NCBI GenBank assembly: GCA_900757595.1
Contig: CAAEOL010000042.1
Location: 1 to 64,000, forward strand
Length of the DNA stretch: 64,000 bases
Reading direction: 5' to 3'
Source of the DNA: an uncultured Collinsella sp.
GTDB lineage: Bacteria; Actinomycetota; Coriobacteriia; Coriobacteriales; Coriobacteriaceae
This document shows positions 62,312 through 64,000 of the stretch, one piece after another. The notes under the pieces are model-generated. The model was given only the letters and a program-made list of their open reading frames with translations, did no database searches and was not told where the DNA came from. Positions within the stretch are counted from its first letter, which is position 1. Every line of letters starts with the position of its first letter. Position numbers and translations under genes: made by a program.

Positions 62312-64000
62312 ATGACGCTACTGTATTTCCTTACCCTGTTTCCGCTGGTACCGGCGCTGGGCATGCTGCTCGCGCGCGGTGACCGCGCCCGCGATGCGGC
62401 GGGGCTCATAGGCTCCGGCATTATTATGGCGGTGACAGTTGTAGTCGCCGTCATGTTTTTTGGCACGGGTCCGCAGAGCTTTGAGGTTGCCCCCGGCACC
62501 TCGCATGTGCTCTCGATCATCAGTTCCGTTATCGACGTCATCCTGTGCGCTGTCATCCTGTACAACGCGTACAAATATAGGAACGCGCTCACCACGGTGC
62601 TCGGCATAGTCCAGCTGGTGGGCTCGCTCGCCTTTGCAGCCATGACGCTGCCCGCGGCCGAAGCCGTCACGGCAACGCCACTCTACCTGGACTACATGAG
62701 CGTGATCATGGTCCTCGCCGTCGGCATCGTTGGCAGTCTAATCTGCTTGTATGCCCTGGGCTACATGAAGGACTTCCAGGCCCATGACGAGCACGAGGCC
62801 GCGCTGCGCGGGCAGACCGCGCCCGACCGTCGCCCGCAGTTCCTGGCGCTCATGTTCCTGTTCCTCTCGGCCATGTTCGTCATCGTGACGAGCGACAACC
62901 TTGAGTGGCTGTTCTGCGGCTGGGAAATCACCACCGTGTGTTCGTTCCTTATGATTGGCTACACGCGTACGCCCGAGGCCATCAAGAACGCCTTTACCCA
63001 AATCATCCTCAACATGCTGGGCGGCATCGCGTTTTTGGCCGGACTTATGTATCTGCACGTTAACGGCATGCCGCTGACCATCTCGGGCATGATCGAGCTT
63101 TCCGGCACCGGAACCGCGCAGTCCGCGCTGCTGGTGATGCCGGTCATCCTGTTGTCGCTCGCCGCGCTCACCAAGGCCGCACAGATGCCGTTCCACACTT
63201 GGCTGTTGGGTGCCATGGTTGCACCCACTCCCACGAGCGCCCTGCTGCACTCGTCAACCATGGTCAAAGCCGGCGTGTTCCTGATGGTCAAGCTGAGCCC
63301 ACTCTATGCCATCTACCCCGTGACCGGCTTTATGGTCACGAGTGTGGGTGCCATCACGTTTTTGCTCGCTGCACTCATGGCCATCTCGCAGAGCAACGCC
63401 AAACGCGTGCTCGCGTACTCCACCATTTCCAACTTGGGCCTCATCAGTGCCTGCTTGGGTGTCGGCGCGCCCGAGGCCGTATGGGCGGCCATCTTCCTGA
63501 TCTTGTTCCACACGGTGGCCAAGTCGCTGCTGTTCCTGTGCGTGGGCACGGCCGAGCATCATATCGGCAGCCGCAATATCGAGGACATGGACGGCATGTT
63601 CAGCCGCATGCCGCACCTGACGCGTCTGATGATGCTGGGCATTATGGGCATGTTTGTGGCGCCGTTTGGCATGCTCGTGTCCAAGTGGGGCGCCCTGGTG
63701 GCGTTTGCGCAGACCGGCAACGTGCTCATGATCATGGTGCTTGCCTTTGGCTCAGCCGCGACGTTTTACTTCTGGGGCAAGTGGCTTGCCAAGCTTTCGG
63801 GCGTCGACCCCACGGCTCAAAACGTTGAGGTCAATGTCCATAAGACCGAATGGATGGCCCTCAACACCATCGCCGCGCTGCTGATTCTGTGCTGCGTGGC
63901 GTTTCCGGTTATCTCGAGCGGTCTGGTGTCGCCTTACTTGGCCATGGTGTTTGGCCGCGTGCCGTACGTTATTGGCAAGGACGCCATGTATCTGATGGTG
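62312..64000 (+). CDS. NuoL/EchA-like proton-conducting membrane subunit (partial)
   Basis: The reading frame starts at ATG 62312 (MTLLYFLTLFPLVPALGMLLARGDRARDAAGLI) and is open to the window end, at least 563 codons. It is a many-span antiporter-like subunit. Family core: DNLEWLFCGWEITTVCSFLMIGYT, LTKAAQMPFHTWLLGAMVAPTPTSALLHSSTMVKAGVFLMVKL with the conserved Lys/His residues, and AYSTISNLGLI. Probably part of a group 4 (Ech-like) hydrogenase or complex I-type machine whose other genes lie beyond 64000. Confidence 0.85.
   Translation, partial: MTLLYFLTLFPLVPALGMLLARGDRARDAAGLIGSGIIMAVTVVVAVMFFGTGPQSFEVAPGTSHVLSIISSVIDVILCAVILYNAYKYRNALTTVLGIVQLVGSLAFAAMTLPAAEAVTATPLYLDYMSVIMVLAVGIVGSLICLYALGYMKDFQAHDEHEAALRGQTAPDRRPQFLALMFLFLSAMFVIVTSDNLEWLFCGWEITTVCSFLMIGYTRTPEAIKNAFTQIILNMLGGIAFLAGLMYLHVNGMPLTISGMIELSGTGTAQSALLVMPVILLSLAALTKAAQMPFHTWLLGAMVAPTPTSALLHSSTMVKAGVFLMVKLSPLYAIYPVTGFMVTSVGAITFLLAALMAISQSNAKRVLAYSTISNLGLISACLGVGAPEAVWAAIFLILFHTVAKSLLFLCVGTAEHHIGSRNIEDMDGMFSRMPHLTRLMMLGIMGMFVAPFGMLVSKWGALVAFAQTGNVLMIMVLAFGSAATFYFWGKWLAKLSGVDPTAQNVEVNVHKTEWMALNTIAALLILCCVAFPVISSGLVSPYLAMVFGRVPYVIGKDAMYLMV

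Overview
The window looks like a chromosomal segment of a gut coriobacterium, most probably Collinsella or a close relative. This rests on high G+C, mannose-family PTS genes, an NfnAB-type transhydrogenase, a NuoL-like antiporter subunit, sortase-anchored glycosidases and intergenic spacers crowded with short inverted repeats. The genus call is inference from gene content; no search was run.

Layout. 41-3891: a GntR regulator divergent from a four-gene mannose-family PTS (EIIA, EIIB, EIIC, EIID). 4087-11877: a small membrane protein, a MarR regulator and a 2137-aa sortase-anchored GH31 glycosidase with Fn3, CBM32, dockerin-like, cohesin-like and FIVAR modules. 12095-19306: purE, a class B sortase, a MoaE-like protein, a CmpB-type membrane protein, then purF-purM-purN. 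19432-26049: an orphan PTS IIA, a parvulin-type foldase, a YqeY protein, a four-gene polar amino acid ABC transporter and a cytidylate-kinase-like protein. 26510-32589 (minus strand): nfnB-nfnA, pth, prs, glmU. 32777-36037: an ECF transporter (EcfT, a fused double EcfA, an S component). 36573-43408: xthA, a sirtuin, a folP-folK fusion, a BPL-like protein, a DUF4143 ATPase, coaX and an initiator tRNA. 43862-47430: an OYE/dienoyl-CoA-reductase-like enzyme and a second DUF4143 ATPase. 47684-61281: a surface locus of three single-span membrane proteins and a 3556-aa secreted giant with GLUG-like repeats. 61727-64000: an orphan IS3-type OrfA-like HTH protein and the start of a NuoL/EchA-like subunit cut by the window end.

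Functional themes are host-glycan foraging (GH31 enzyme, PTS, sortase), purine synthesis, electron bifurcation and ion-pumping energy conservation, and cell-surface display.

The most unusual layer is the repeats. Two distant spacers (26155-26370 and 43499-43714) each carry three 55-bp palindromes with identical 81/80-bp offsets. Each of the two DUF4143 ATPase genes has its own unrelated repeat set: three 42-43-bp palindromes around the first, and four 12-bp direct repeats at exact 23-bp period before the second. A 191-bp palindromic element sits in frame inside the linker of the fused ECF ATPase. At least eight further long inverted repeats of unrelated sequence lie in other spacers.
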